Translations under genes and position numbers: made by a program | Source of the DNA: Neptuniibacter sp. 1_MG-2023 | GTDB taxonomy: Bacteria > Pseudomonadota > Gammaproteobacteria > Pseudomonadales > Balneatricaceae | Assembly: GCF_030547185.1 (NCBI RefSeq) | Contig: NZ_JAUOQR010000005.1 | Span: 1 to 64,000 of the forward strand | Direction: 5' to 3' | Length of the DNA stretch: 64,000 bases | Part shown: positions 43,472-53,900 of the stretch, piece after piece | Position numbering within the stretch: the first letter of the stretch is position 1 | Layout of the letters: every line of letters starts with the position of its first letter | Notes under the pieces: model-generated | Database searches by the model: none | The model's input: only the letters and a program-made list of their open reading frames with translations | Told to the model about the DNA's origin: nothing

Positions 43472-44338
43472 TTAACGTTTCAACTCTTGATTTAGCGCGG
43501 CTTGTACTGTGTTTTTCATTAAGCAGGCAATCGTCATAGGGCCAACACCACCAGGAACAGGGGTTATAGCACTGGCAACAGGCTCAACATCTGCAAAATC
43601 CACATCACCAACAAGCTTACGTTTACCGTCCCGCTCTATGGCATTAATACCTACATCAATCACGGTAGCCCCTGGTTTAATCCAGCTAGCTTTAACCATT
43701 TCTGGACGACCTATAGCTGCCACAACAATATCTGCTTGTGAACAGATAGATTCGATATCTTTAGTCCGTGAATGAACAATAGTTACCGTGCAGTTAGCTT
43801 GTAACAACAGAGCAGCCATAGGCTTTCCAACAATATTGGATCGACCAATCACTACGGCCTGTTTGCCACTAAGGTCCGGATGTACATGTTCCAACATAAT
43901 CATGCAGCCCATAGGCGTACAGGGAACAAGCGATGCCTCCCCGCAGGCTAATGCGCCAACATTTAGAGGGTGGAAGCCATCAACATCCTTAGCAGGATCT
44001 ATAGCTAATAGAACTTCCTCTTCATTCAGATGCTTAGGCAGCGGCAGCTGTACCAAAATGCCATGCACACTAGGATCAGCATTAAGTGTTTGGATAAGAT
44101 CGTTTAAGGTTTCCTGTGAACTATCAGCTGGTAACTTGTACTCCAGCGATCTAATTCCAACCTCTTCAGCACGCTTCACTTTATTCCGCACGTAGACCTG
44201 ACTCGCAGGATCTTCACCCACAAGCACAACAGCAAGCCCCGGCGCTATGCCGAAACGCTCGACAAAAGTAACCACTTCCTCTGCTGTTTTATCGACCACT
44301 TGCTGAGAAATCAGCTTGCCATTAATTAACACGGTCAT
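43472..44338 (-). CDS. folD: methylene-THF dehydrogenase / cyclohydrolase FolD
   Basis: 288 residues. Converts 5,10-methylene-THF to 10-formyl-THF through methenyl-THF. Motifs: [11 protein letters not shown], the catalytic [11 protein letters not shown] Lys region, [35 protein letters not shown]-type signature (at about 93-130), and [18 protein letters not shown]. Located with purU between mgs and mgd genes, so it handles the methyl carbon released by Mgd. Confidence 0.95.
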   Translation of the reverse strand: MTVLINGKLISQQVVDKTAEEVVTFVERFGIAPGLAVVLVGEDPASQVYVRNKVKRAEEVGIRSLEYKLPADSSQETLNDLIQTLNADPSVHGILVQLPLPKHLNEEEVLLAIDPAKDVDGFHPLNVGALACGEASLVPCTPMGCMIMLEHVHPDLSGKQAVVIGRSNIVGKPMAALLLQANCTVTIVHSRTKDIESICSQADIVVAAIGRPEMVKASWIKPGATVIDVGINAIERDGKRKLVGDVDFADVEPVASAITPVPGGVGPMTIACLMKNTVQAALNQELKR

Positions 44339-44349
44339 GCTTACCTCTC

Positions 44350-45216
44350 CTACTTAAAGACAACAGTTTTGTTGCCATCAAGGAAAACTCGGTGATCAAC
44401 ATGCAGCTTAACAGCGCGCGCCAGTGCGACAGTTTCAGTATCACGACCTACAGCAACCAACGCTTCTGGGCTATAGGTGTGATCAACCGGCTGAACCGAC
44501 TGCTCAATGATAGGCCCTTCATCAAGGTCCGACGTGACATAGTGGGCGGTAGCACCGATTAATTTAACGCCGCGGGTATGGGCTTGATGATAAGGCTTAG
44601 CCCCTTTAAAACCGGGTAGGAATGAGTGGTGAATATTAATTGCACGGCCACTCAACTCTTTACATAAATTATCGGAAAGGATCTGCATATAGCGTGCTAA
44701 AACAACCAACTCAGTGCCGGTTTCTTCAACAACGTCTAGCAATGCCTGCTCCTGTTCGGGTTTATTATCTTTAGTCACTGGTAAGTGAATGAAGCGGATA
44801 CCCTCTCGCTCGGCCATTGGACGTAAATCTTTGTGATTGGAAACAATGGCGGTGATCTCCATATTGATCTCACCTTTGTGTAAGCGGTACATCAAATCAT
44901 CCAAACAGTGATCAAACTTACTCACCATGATCAATGTCTTGGTAGGTGCATTCGCGGCCACCATCCGCCAATCCATCTTGAACTTTTCAGAGATAGCTAC
45001 AAACTCTGCTGAAAGCTGATCTAATTCATACTCTCCCGATTCCACATGGAATCTCATACGCATAAAAAACTGACCGCTTTCAGGATCATCAAACTGGTTC
45101 ATTTCGCTGATATAACAACCTCTTTCAGATAGAAAAGAGGATACGGCAGCGACTATTCCACTACCTGCGACACAATTGGTTTTAAGAATAAATTCTTTAG
45201 TATCTGTACTTTTCAT
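44350..45216 (-). CDS. purU: formyltetrahydrofolate deformylase PurU
   Basis: 288 residues. N-terminal ACT domain (about 5-85; [19 protein letters not shown]) and C-terminal formyltransferase-type domain with the catalytic [18 protein letters not shown] segment (N, H and D near 183-230) and NIHHSFLP. Hydrolyses 10-formyl-THF to formate, freeing folate for the demethylation cycle. Eleven bases before folD. ATG 45216 taken rather than the TTG six bases earlier. Confidence 0.95.
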   Translation of the reverse strand: MKSTDTKEFILKTNCVAGSGIVAAVSSFLSERGCYISEMNQFDDPESGQFFMRMRFHVESGEYELDQLSAEFVAISEKFKMDWRMVAANAPTKTLIMVSKFDHCLDDLMYRLHKGEINMEITAIVSNHKDLRPMAEREGIRFIHLPVTKDNKPEQEQALLDVVEETGTELVVLARYMQILSDNLCKELSGRAINIHHSFLPGFKGAKPYHQAHTRGVKLIGATAHYVTSDLDEGPIIEQSVQPVDHTYSPEALVAVGRDTETVALARAVKLHVDHRVFLDGNKTVVFK

Positions 45217-45284
45217 TTTCAAAGTGGCCCTGAGCGGACCCTCCCTAAAGTCTGTTAAATGCTGTTTTGAGATGTCGCAGCCCT

Positions 45285-45308
45285 CGCGAGGTGGGTTTTC
45301 ACCTCGCG
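45285..45308 (-). other. GC-rich hairpin between mgsC and purU
   Basis: Perfect 9-bp stem CGCGAGGTG (45285-45293) / CACCTCGCG (45300-45308), 6-nt loop, in the 118-base gap of an otherwise tight operon. No T-run on the minus strand, so more likely a processing or stability element than a terminator. Confidence 0.5.
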
Positions 45309-45334
45309 GTAGCTTTATTTGAAACTCGATTTAT

Positions 45335-46663
45335 TTAGTATTTCTGGCCAGGAATCCAGCTTGTACCCGCGAGTGGAACTCGGGCCATAGCAGCTGACTC
45401 AACCGTTAGTGCCACTAAATCTTCAGGCTCTAAATTACGTAAGTCATTTTTACCGCAGGCACGGGCTAAAGTTTGCGCTTCCAGGGTCAATACATTGAGG
45501 TAGTTAGCGAGTTTACGACCTGCTTCAACAGGGTCTAAACGCTTCATTAGCTCTGGATCTTGAGTCGAGATACCTGCAGGGTCTTTACCTTCATGGTAAT
45601 CATCATAGAAACCAGCAGCTGAACCAATTTTCTTAAATTCATCGTCATATTTAGGATGGTTACAACCTAAGGCAACTAAGGCTGCCGTACCAATTGCGAC
45701 CGCATCAGCACCTAATGCCATACATTTAGCAACATCGGCACCGTTGCGAATACCACCGGAGACGATCAACTGAACTTTACGGTGCATACCCATCTCTTGC
45801 AGTGCTTGAACCGCCTGAGGAATCGCTGCCAATGTAGGAATACCTACATGCTCAATAAAGACATCCTGAGTCGCGGCAGTACCCCCTTGCATACCATCCA
45901 CAACAATGACATCAGCGCCCGCTTTAACCGCTAATTTCACATCATAGTAAGTACGAGTAGCACCCACTTTGATATAAATTGGCACTTGCCAATCAGTGAT
46001 TTCACGCAGTTCTTGGATCTTAATGGCTAAGTCATCAGGGCCTGTCCAATCTGGATGACGGCAGGCAGAACGCTGGTCTACACCCATAGGTAAGGTACGC
46101 ATTTTAGCTACACGGTCAGTGATTTTCTGACCAAGCAGCATACCGCCACCGCCGGGTTTTGCACCTTGTCCTAATACAACTTCAATCGCATCCGCTTTAC
46201 GTAAGTCATCAGGATTCATGCCGTAACGGGATGGTAAGTATTGATACACCAATTTACTGGACTGACCACGCTCTTCCGGTGTCATACCACCATCGCCGGT
46301 TGTGGTCGATGTACCCATAATTGAGGCACCACGGCCTAGCGCTTCTTTTGCGTTAGCGGATAAAGCACCAAAACTCATACCCGCTATAGTCACCGGTATA
46401 TCGATTACGATCGGCTTTTTAGCAAAACGAGAGCCCAAAGTAACAGAGGTATTACACTTTTCACGGTACCCTTCCAGCGGGTAACGGGACATACTTGCGC
46501 CTAGAAACAACAGATCATCAAAATGGGGGAGCTTTCGCTTAGCACCAAAACCACGAATATCGTAAATGCCGGTTTCAGCCGCACGGCGAATCTCTGTCAT
46601 CGTTGTACGATCAAAGGTCGCTGACTCGCGTAGGCCATCTTTTACATTAATATCTTCACTCAT
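45335..46663 (-). CDS. mgsC: N-methylglutamate synthase subunit C (glutamate-synthase-like)
   Basis: 442 residues, FMN/glutamate-synthase central domain: GSTTTGDGGMTPEERGQSS, LGQGAKPGGGGMLLGQKIT, GVDQRSACRHPDWTGPDDL, VDGMQGGTAATQDVF and GADAVAIGTAALVALGCNHP. With MgsA and MgsB it converts gamma-glutamylmethylamide and 2-oxoglutarate to N-methylglutamate and glutamate. Third gene of the gmaS-mgs cluster. Confidence 0.93.
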   Translation of the reverse strand: MSEDINVKDGLRESATFDRTTMTEIRRAAETGIYDIRGFGAKRKLPHFDDLLFLGASMSRYPLEGYREKCNTSVTLGSRFAKKPIVIDIPVTIAGMSFGALSANAKEALGRGASIMGTSTTTGDGGMTPEERGQSSKLVYQYLPSRYGMNPDDLRKADAIEVVLGQGAKPGGGGMLLGQKITDRVAKMRTLPMGVDQRSACRHPDWTGPDDLAIKIQELREITDWQVPIYIKVGATRTYYDVKLAVKAGADVIVVDGMQGGTAATQDVFIEHVGIPTLAAIPQAVQALQEMGMHRKVQLIVSGGIRNGADVAKCMALGADAVAIGTAALVALGCNHPKYDDEFKKIGSAAGFYDDYHEGKDPAGISTQDPELMKRLDPVEAGRKLANYLNVLTLEAQTLARACGKNDLRNLEPEDLVALTVESAAMARVPLAGTSWIPGQKY

Positions 46664-46688
46664 AATTCTGTCCTCGATGATTCAGCTG

Positions 46689-47372
46689 TTAGTACGCAGA
46701 CGCGTTGTCGACTTTAAAGTTATAGAGTTGGCGAGCTGAGCCATAGCGTTTAAATGATTTTGGATCTTCTTCTACACCAGCACGATTAAGTAGCTCTGTT
46801 AACTCTTCAATATGCTCTTCACGCATCTCTTTCTCGATGCAGTCCGCGCCTAAAGATTTAACGCTACCTTTGACATAGATATGTGTCTCATACAGTGAAT
46901 CACCTAAGGCATCACCTGCATCGCCACACACAACAAGGGAACCCGCTTGTCCCATAAAACAGCTCATATGGCCCACATTGCCTTTAACAACAATATCCAC
47001 GCCTTTCATCGAGATTCCACAACGGGCTCCCGCATTACCTTCAATCACTAGCAACCCACCGTGAGCGGTAGCACCTGCAGCTTGTGAGGCATCACCTTTA
47101 ACACGAACTGTTCCTGACATCATATTTTCAGCAACACCTTGGCCAGCATTACCAAAAATAGTGACATGAGCTTTTTTGTTCATACCGGCACAGAAATACC
47201 CAGCATGACCTTTAATATCGACCGCTAAATTTTGATCGAGTCCACAGGCAATATTGTGTTGGCCTTTAGGTTCTAGAACTTCCCACTCACGAATCGTGCA
47301 TTCCACCGCCTGATCATGTAAGGCTTGGTTAAGGTCTCGAACTGTGTGTTTTTGCAAATCAATTGTTTTCAT
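46689..47372 (-). CDS. mgsB: N-methylglutamate synthase subunit B
   Basis: 227 residues, the GltB C-terminal (GXGXG) beta-helix type domain: repeated glycine-rich turns (GNAGQGVAENMMSG, GNAGARCGISMKG, GNVGHMSCFMGQAG, GDAGDALGDSLYE). Structural or assembly subunit of the methylglutamate synthase. ATG 47372 with AAGGA eight bases upstream is used in place of the longer frame. Confidence 0.92.
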   Translation of the reverse strand: MKTIDLQKHTVRDLNQALHDQAVECTIREWEVLEPKGQHNIACGLDQNLAVDIKGHAGYFCAGMNKKAHVTIFGNAGQGVAENMMSGTVRVKGDASQAAGATAHGGLLVIEGNAGARCGISMKGVDIVVKGNVGHMSCFMGQAGSLVVCGDAGDALGDSLYETHIYVKGSVKSLGADCIEKEMREEHIEELTELLNRAGVEEDPKSFKRYGSARQLYNFKVDNASAY

Positions 47373-47395
47373 CGTCTTATTCCTTAATTCCACAC

Positions 47396-48298
47396 TTACT
47401 GATCACGTTCCCAAACATAAATTGTTTCAGGCTCTGGCTCCCACACCTTGGCATTCTCTATGCCCGGCAATGTTGTTAACGCCTGATACTCTGAAGCCAT
47501 GGCAACATAATCATCAGTTTCAGCCATCACTGCAGGCTTACATGCAATAGGGTCACGTACTACAGCGAAGCCATCTCGTGTACCGATTGTAAATGTGAAG
47601 AAACCATCCAGATCTTTAAGTGCGCCTTGCAGTGCTTCATTCAGCGTATCGCCTTTACGTAAGCGATTAGTCAGGTAACCCGCTGCTACTTCTGAATCAT
47701 TTTCCGTTTGGAATGTCACACCTTCCCGCTTTAACTCTTCACGCAAACGGTTATGGTTAGATAGGGAGCCGTTATGAACCAAGCAAAGATCTTGGCCTGT
47801 AGAAAAAGGATGGCTACCTTCCATTGTTACCGCAGATTCAGTCGCCATACGTGTATGACCGATAATGTGGCTACCTTTCATACTCGCTAAGTTAAATGTC
47901 TCAGCGATATTTTCAGGTAAACCGACCTCTTTAAGAATCTCTATAGACTGACCTGCACTTAAAATAAGAATGTCAGCCTCTTTTTCAGCAAGGTAATTCT
48001 GAATAACCTCCGCTTCGCATCCCACTTTAAACACAGCAACTTTGCTGTTTTTAAACCAATCTACGGTGACGTCTAGATCATCCTTAATACTGCCCGCCAA
48101 ACTGCCCCAGTCATAATTCTCATCAATATGTCTTAGGGTCAGTTTAGTTGAGCCATCCGGCACCTCATCACCATAAATTGCAAAGCCAGCGCTATCAGGG
48201 CCACGATCTGTCATCGCAATAAGCATTGGTGTAAAAAGCGCACCCAGCTGGCTTTCTAATGCCTTGTTTTTCAAATAAAGGCCGACAATTCCACACAT
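47396..48298 (-). CDS. mgsA: N-methylglutamate synthase subunit A (class II amidotransferase)
   Basis: 300 residues. Starts MCGIVGLY, so removal of Met exposes the catalytic Cys2 of a class II glutamine amidotransferase; GHTRMATESAVTMEGSHPF, LVHNGSLSNHNRLR and ENDSEVAAGYL are the family motifs. Provides the amide-hydrolysing site, here for gamma-glutamylmethylamide. ATG 48298 fixes the N-terminal Cys; a longer start would abolish it. Confidence 0.93.
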   Translation of the reverse strand: MCGIVGLYLKNKALESQLGALFTPMLIAMTDRGPDSAGFAIYGDEVPDGSTKLTLRHIDENYDWGSLAGSIKDDLDVTVDWFKNSKVAVFKVGCEAEVIQNYLAEKEADILILSAGQSIEILKEVGLPENIAETFNLASMKGSHIIGHTRMATESAVTMEGSHPFSTGQDLCLVHNGSLSNHNRLREELKREGVTFQTENDSEVAAGYLTNRLRKGDTLNEALQGALKDLDGFFTFTIGTRDGFAVVRDPIACKPAVMAETDDYVAMASEYQALTTLPGIENAKVWEPEPETIYVWERDQ

Positions 48299-48337
48299 AT
48301 ATAAACCCTCGTAATCTTGTCCAATCACATAAAATTT

Positions 48338-49669
48338 TTAGAAGAATTCTGCGTAACGTTTGGTTTCCCAATCGGATACATGGCGGCTATAGTCGATCCA
48401 CTCAGCACGCTTAATTTTCAGGAACTCACCCACAACTTCTTTACCTAAACGCTCAGTCAAAACAGTGTCAGCTTCCAATGCATCTAAAGCTTCATTTAAG
48501 TTCTGTGGAAGAATTTCAATACCTTCAGCTTCACGCTCTTCAGGAGTCAGGGCGTAAAGGTTAATGTTTTTCGGCTCACCAGGGTCAAGCTCGCGCTCGA
48601 TACCATCAAGTCCCGCAGCGATCAAAGCAGCGTGCACTAGGTAAGGGTTACAACCGGAATCAGGAAGACGGAATTCAAGACGGCCATAAGGAATACGCAC
48701 CATTGCAGATCGGTTATTATCACCGTATGCAATATAAGCGGGCGCCCATGTAGATCCTGAAGCGGATCCTCCAACAACAAGGCGCTTATAAGAGTTAACG
48801 GTCGGTGCCGCGATTGCACATAGCGCTTTGGCATGATGAAGAAGACCGGCGGTAAAGTGATAAGCCATTTTCGACAAGCCCATACCATTTACATCGCTAT
48901 CATCGTTGAAAAGGTTTTTACCCTCATCATCGGTAATAGAAAGGTGGAAATGCATACCGTTACCTGTACGATCAGACGCAGGCTTAGGCATAAATGAGCA
49001 GATCATTCCAAGGTCGTTTGCAATCTCGCCTGCTGCCATACGCACAAATGTGAAGCGGTCAGCGGATTCAAGTGCATCGCCATAGGTATAGTTAATTTCA
49101 AACTGGCCATTCGCATCTTCGTGATCGATTTGATAAACATCAAAATCAACCTTTTGTAAGGATTCCACTAAGGTTTCAAGAAATTCACGGGAACGAGACA
49201 AGCCTTTATAGTCATAACAAGGTTTAGCAAGTACATCGGAATCATCTACTGTTTGAAGATCTCCATTCTCATCGCGCTTAAACAGAGAAAATTCAGGCTC
49301 AAGCCCTGTATTCAGGGTCCAACCTTGATCAGACAATAGCGCCAACTGTCTTTTGAGTACTACACGACTGTCATAGATATAAGGCTCTTCATTAACGTAT
49401 CCATCACAAACGATACGTGCATAACCAGGCTGCCAAGGAACAATAGAAAGCGTATCGAGATCACCGCGCGCCATAAAGTCAGGCCCATGCGGTTCCATAC
49501 CTAAACCCCACACAGCGAAGCCAGCAAAACCTGCCCCTTTGTTAACAACGTCCATCAGACAATGCGCAGGCACCGACTTAGTCTTGGCTACACCATGGAT
49601 ATCGACGAACTGGGCAAGGATATATTTAATCTCGTTGTCACTAATAAACTTCTCAACATCTATAGACAT
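48338..49669 (-). CDS. gmaS: gamma-glutamylmethylamide synthetase GmaS
   Basis: 443 residues, glutamine-synthetase-like ATP-dependent ligase of the GmaS clade that joins methylamine to glutamate. [17 protein letters not shown] near the start and [25 protein letters not shown] distinguish it from GlnA; catalytic blocks include [52 protein letters not shown] and [14 protein letters not shown]. Diverges from the XRE-cupin gene. GGAG lies eight bases before the ATG. First gene of the N-methylglutamate pathway. Confidence 0.96.
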   Translation of the reverse strand: MSIDVEKFISDNEIKYILAQFVDIHGVAKTKSVPAHCLMDVVNKGAGFAGFAVWGLGMEPHGPDFMARGDLDTLSIVPWQPGYARIVCDGYVNEEPYIYDSRVVLKRQLALLSDQGWTLNTGLEPEFSLFKRDENGDLQTVDDSDVLAKPCYDYKGLSRSREFLETLVESLQKVDFDVYQIDHEDANGQFEINYTYGDALESADRFTFVRMAAGEIANDLGMICSFMPKPASDRTGNGMHFHLSITDDEGKNLFNDDSDVNGMGLSKMAYHFTAGLLHHAKALCAIAAPTVNSYKRLVVGGSASGSTWAPAYIAYGDNNRSAMVRIPYGRLEFRLPDSGCNPYLVHAALIAAGLDGIERELDPGEPKNINLYALTPEEREAEGIEILPQNLNEALDALEADTVLTERLGKEVVGEFLKIKRAEWIDYSRHVSDWETKRYAEFF

Positions 49670-49756
49670 TCTTAGTACTCCGCTTAATCTCCAACATTAT
49701 ATACGTCATCTACTAATAAAATATTCTTTTTAGTAAATTTACTTGCCTAACAGGAA

Positions 49757-49772
49757 AGCATAATGCGTGCCA
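49757..49772 (-). promoter_or_regulatory. candidate sigma-54 promoter of gmaS
   Basis: On the minus strand TGGCACGCATTATGCT matches the consensus TGGCACG-N4-TTGCW at nearly every position; GG and GC are separated by ten bases. The start would be near 49746, 77 bases before gmaS. Best sigma-54 match in the window. Confidence 0.72.
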
Positions 49773-49921
49773 ACGATTTTCTCTTTAGGAATATTTATTT
49801 CCCTTTAAGATAAGTCGTTGAATTATAAGGATCTAGTAAAAAATATTTACTTATGGGAATATAAAGTGCCTGAAATTAAAAAAACCAACTCTAATAAAAA
49901 CGCCCACTTATGCAGCACAAG

Positions 49922-49936
49922 GCACTAGAATGGAGC
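49922..49936. promoter_or_regulatory. NtrC-like site between gmaS and the XRE-cupin gene
   Basis: GCACTAGAATGGAGC matches 13 of 15 bases of GCACTAAAATGGTGC (NtrC dyad), 150 bases upstream of the gmaS sigma-54 element. It also overlaps the ribosome site of the divergent regulator gene, so the match may be partly coincidental. Confidence 0.4.
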
Positions 49937-49943
49937 AATATTA

Positions 49944-50537
49944 ATGACAGATTCTAAGGGCAACCAATTCGATCTGGACCAATACATAGGCATGAAAGTA
50001 AAGAAGGCTCGCCTAGATGAGGGCCTGAAATTAGTCGATGTCGCCAGGATTTCTGGTATTAGCCAAGGAATGGTCAGTAAAATTGAGAATGCACAGGTAT
50101 CAACCAGCTTAGAAACCCTTAATAAACTATGTTCCGCTATCGGACTTTCTATATCCAAACTATTTAATGATTTTGATAGGCCCGATGGTGGTGCACAATT
50201 TACTAAAGCAGGATCCGGCTTAGAGGTCGTCAGACGCGGAACAGAAAAGGGCCATACATATCAACTCTTAACTTATAAAAGGGGCGGAAAAACCGCATTT
50301 GAACCTTTTATGATAACCATGGATGACCTTTCAGAGGTGTTCCCAACATTCTCCCATCCTGGTGAAGAGTTTATCTATCTAGTGAGCGGAAAATTAGTCT
50401 ACCGTCATGGTAATCATCTATATGAGATGGAAGCTGGAGATAGCTTAACCTTTGACGCAGAGATACCACACGGGCCAGAGAAACTCGTAGAGGTCCCAAT
50501 TCAACTGCTTTCAATTATCAACTATGCAGATGAATAA
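49944..50537 (+). CDS. XRE-family regulator with C-terminal cupin domain
   Basis: 197 residues: HTH_3 DNA-binding domain at about 18-72 (KKARLDEGLKLVDVARISGISQGMVSKIENAQ) and a cupin sensor at about 115-190 (HPGEEFIYLVSGKLVYRHG, GDSLTFDAEIPHGPE). Divergent from gmaS across a shared promoter region, as in other methylamine clusters, so it probably controls gmaS-mgs in response to an amine or glutamylamide. ATG with GGAG eight bases upstream. Followed by a terminator. Confidence 0.9.
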   Translation: MTDSKGNQFDLDQYIGMKVKKARLDEGLKLVDVARISGISQGMVSKIENAQVSTSLETLNKLCSAIGLSISKLFNDFDRPDGGAQFTKAGSGLEVVRRGTEKGHTYQLLTYKRGGKTAFEPFMITMDDLSEVFPTFSHPGEEFIYLVSGKLVYRHGNHLYEMEAGDSLTFDAEIPHGPEKLVEVPIQLLSIINYADE

Positions 50538-50564
50538 ACAGCCTTAAATTCCGTTATAAGCATA

Positions 50565-50603
50565 GGTTAAACATCGATATTTATCGGTGTTTAACCACTT
50601 TTT
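50565..50603 (+). terminator. terminator after the XRE-cupin gene
   Basis: Fourteen-base stem GGTTAAACATCGAT (50565-50578) / ATCGGTGTTTAACC (50583-50596) with one G-T pair, 4-nt loop, then ACTTTTT. Confidence 0.88.
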
Positions 50604-50930
50604 ACCCTTTAAGAAAAGCTTGACTGACTCTTACCTCCTCATAAGTAAGTAATAAATAACCGCTCAGGCTTTTATATTCTATACTGATGCTTATAAGCCT
50701 TATAAATTCAACTGGCTTAGTTTTTGCTTTATAAATTCACTAACGATATAACATTTAGACATAGTCGTTTTTTGACTAGTAATAAAGACTCTCATTGAGA
50801 AAAAGCCCCTGTTATAAAAAGGCTTCATTAATAAAACCCATAAAGTCAGATGATATGGCAACGTTACTTTCATATCTGCCTGCTAATCTAATGACTTAGT
50901 AATGTACGTTCAGTTTAGGAGCATTAAGGA
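50604..50930. other. intergenic region upstream of the DUF2126 gene
   Basis: 327 bases, AT-rich. It holds the sigma-54-like element at 50713-50728 and a small stem AAGCC/GGCTT near 50805-50833. No ORF longer than about 15 codons with a ribosome site. Confidence 0.5.
50713..50728 (+). promoter_or_regulatory. candidate sigma-54 element upstream of the DUF2126 gene
   Basis: TGGCTTAGTTTTTGCT has GG (50714-50715), N10, GC (50726-50727), with TGGC and TTGC conserved. It would give a 190-base leader. Confidence 0.4.
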
Positions 50931-53900
50931 ATGGCAATTCGGGTAGCTTTAAATCATAAAACCAAATATAAATTTGATCGTAGAGTAAACCTATTTCCCC
51001 ATGTTCTACGTCTGCGGCCAGCCCCGCATTCCCGTACCCATATTCATGGTTATTCACTTAAGGTTGAACCTGAAGGTCACTTTCTAAACTGGCAACAAGA
51101 CCCTTTTGGGAACTACCAAGCACGTTTAGTCTTCCCAGAAAAAGCCGATGAATTTAGCATTGAAGTTGAAGTCATTGCCGACATGACAGTGATCAACCCA
51201 TTTGATTTCTTTGTAGAAGAATATGCAGAAAAATTCCCTTTTAAGTATGACAAACAACTTAAAAAAGAGCTGAAGCCTTACCGAGAATGTACAGAAGAAA
51301 GTCCACTATTGGATGAATGGGTCACTAAAATAAGCTTAGAACCCACACCGATTAATGACTTCCTTGTTGCACTCAATCAAAGTTTAGAGAAAGAGATTGA
51401 TTACGGTATCCGCATGGAGCCCGGTGTTCAAACCTGCGAAGAAACCTTAACGAAAAAGAAAGGTTCTTGCCGTGATACCGCATGGCTGATGGTACAGGTT
51501 CTACGCAAAATAGGATTAGCTGCACGATTTACATCGGGTTATCTTGTCCAACTTAAACCTGATGTTAAACCACTTGATGGCCCTGCCGGAGCTGAAGAAG
51601 ATTTCACTGATCTACATGCCTGGTGTGAAGTTTATATTCCCGGCGCGGGTTGGATAGGCTTAGATCCAACTTCTGGCTTATTCGCAGGCGAAGGACATAT
51701 TCCTCTAGCTTGTACACCTGACCCTATTTCAGCCGCACCTGTTACCGGAGCCACTAGTAAATGTGAGGTAGAGTTTGAATTTGAAAACTCTGTCACCCGC
51801 ATTGTTGAAGACCCTCGCGTAACTAAGCCATACAGCGATGAACAGTGGCAAGATATTATGCAGCTTGGTCATGCTGTAGACGAACAGCTAAATGAACAAG
51901 ATGTTCGCTTAACGATGGGTGGCGAACCTACCTTTGTGTCGGTTGATGATATGGAATCGCCACAGTGGAATACCGAAGCACTAGGCGATGACAAACTCAG
52001 CTTAGCTAAAAGCCTGCTGTTACGTCTACGTGAGGAGTACGCTCCTGGTGGACTATTACATTATGGGCAAGGTAAATGGTATCCCGGCGAAGAGATCCCT
52101 CGCTGGGCATTAGGCTGCTTCTGGCGAGAAGATGGTGAACCTTTATGGCATGACCCTTCCTTACTCGCACGTGTAGATAAAGATTATGGGCATGACTTAG
52201 AGACAGCAGAACGCTTCTTTGAACAACTATGTAGCAATTTAAAGTTGCAAGACCAGTTCATGCAACCCGCCTATGAAGATGCAATCTACTATCTATGGAA
52301 AGAGCAAAACTTGCCCAATAATATAGATCCTGTCAAAGGAGATTTTGACGGCGATTTAGAACGCAAACGTATTGCTCAACTGATGCAACGTGGCTTAAGC
52401 AAAGCAACGGGCTTTATTTTACCGCTGGAATGGGATTACTTTAATTCAGGCTGGCGCTCTAGCCTATGGCCTATGCGCCGTGATCAAATTGTCTTAATAC
52501 CCGGTGATTCACCTTTAGGGTTTAGATTACCGCTTGATTCACTGCCAGACCAAGCTGAAACTGAACAGAAAGTACAACCGGAAGCTGATCCGTTCGAATT
52601 AGTTCGTCCACTTCCTACCCGAGATGGTCAGGCGGACATCATTGAGCAAGTGGCACCTCCTCGCCCAACTCATTTGAGCAAAACATCGCAAACGGAAGTC
52701 ATTAGAACCGCACTGTGTATTGAGCCTCGCAACGGCAAGCTCTATCTCTTTATGCCACCGGTTTCATATTTAGAACATTACATCCTACTCATTTCGAGTA
52801 TTGAAAAAACCGCTGAAGAGTTAGGTATTCCTGTTGTTCTTGAGGGCTATGAGCCACCCAAAGATCACCGGTTGAAGAAACTACTCGTAACACCTGATCC
52901 AGGCGTAATAGAAGTCAATATTCACCCAGCCTATAGCTGGGAAGAGCTAGTCGATAATACAACACGCCTTTATCAAGCCGCCCATGAATGCCGTCTAGGA
53001 ACTGAAAAGTTCATGCTTGATGGACGCCATACAGGTACAGGTGGCGGTAACCATATTACGATTGGGGGTAACACTCCAGCCGACAGTCCTCTACTTCGCA
53101 GACCAGATCTACTACGTAGTATTGTCACCTATTGGCAGCATCATCCAGGTCTATCTTATGTGTTCTCAGGTATGTTCATTGGCCCAACCAGCCAAGCACC
53201 TCGAGTCGATGAAGCACGAGATGAGATGCTTTACGAACTAGAGATCGCTTTTAATCAGATGCCTGAAGGCATTATTGATCAACCTTGGTTAGTGGATAGA
53301 ATTCTGCGAAACCTACTTGTCGATATGACGGGTAACACCCATCGCGCAGAGTTCTGTATCGATAAACTTTATGCCCCGGGCACTGCTAGCGGTCGTCAAG
53401 GTATTCTTGAGTTCCGCGGTTTTGAAATGCCCCCTCATTCACGAATGGCTTTAGTTCAGGCACTCTTGATTCGCAGCCTCATCGCTCGTTTTTGGGATGA
53501 GCCTTACCACAAGCCACTCGCCCGTTGGGGCACAGGACTACATGATAAGTTCATGCTGCCACACTTTGCATGGTCTGATCTGAAAGATGTCGTTAATGAT
53601 CTACAAGCCCACGGTCTACCTTTCCAACTAGATTGGTTAGCACCGTTTGAAGAGTTCCGTTATCCACATTATGGTCGTGTACAAATTGATAACGTTGCGT
53701 TGGAACTGCGTTGGGCGATCGAGCCTTGGCATGTTCTAGGTGAAGAGATCAGCAGCTTTGGTACATCTCGTTATGTAGATTCATCGGTAGAACGTCTACA
53801 AGTTAAATTAACAGGATTAGATGAAAGTCGTTACGTCCTAACCTGTAACGGCCATCGCGTGCCACTGCACAATACTGGACGCAATGGTGAATATGTCGCC

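Noticed and set aside
43788-44195. 135-codon plus-strand frame within folD
   Set aside because: Antisense shadow of folD; folD motifs are complete on the minus strand.
48338-49669. Annotating this as ordinary glutamine synthetase glnA
   Set aside because: The N-terminal segments and the mgs/mgd neighbours are those of GmaS.
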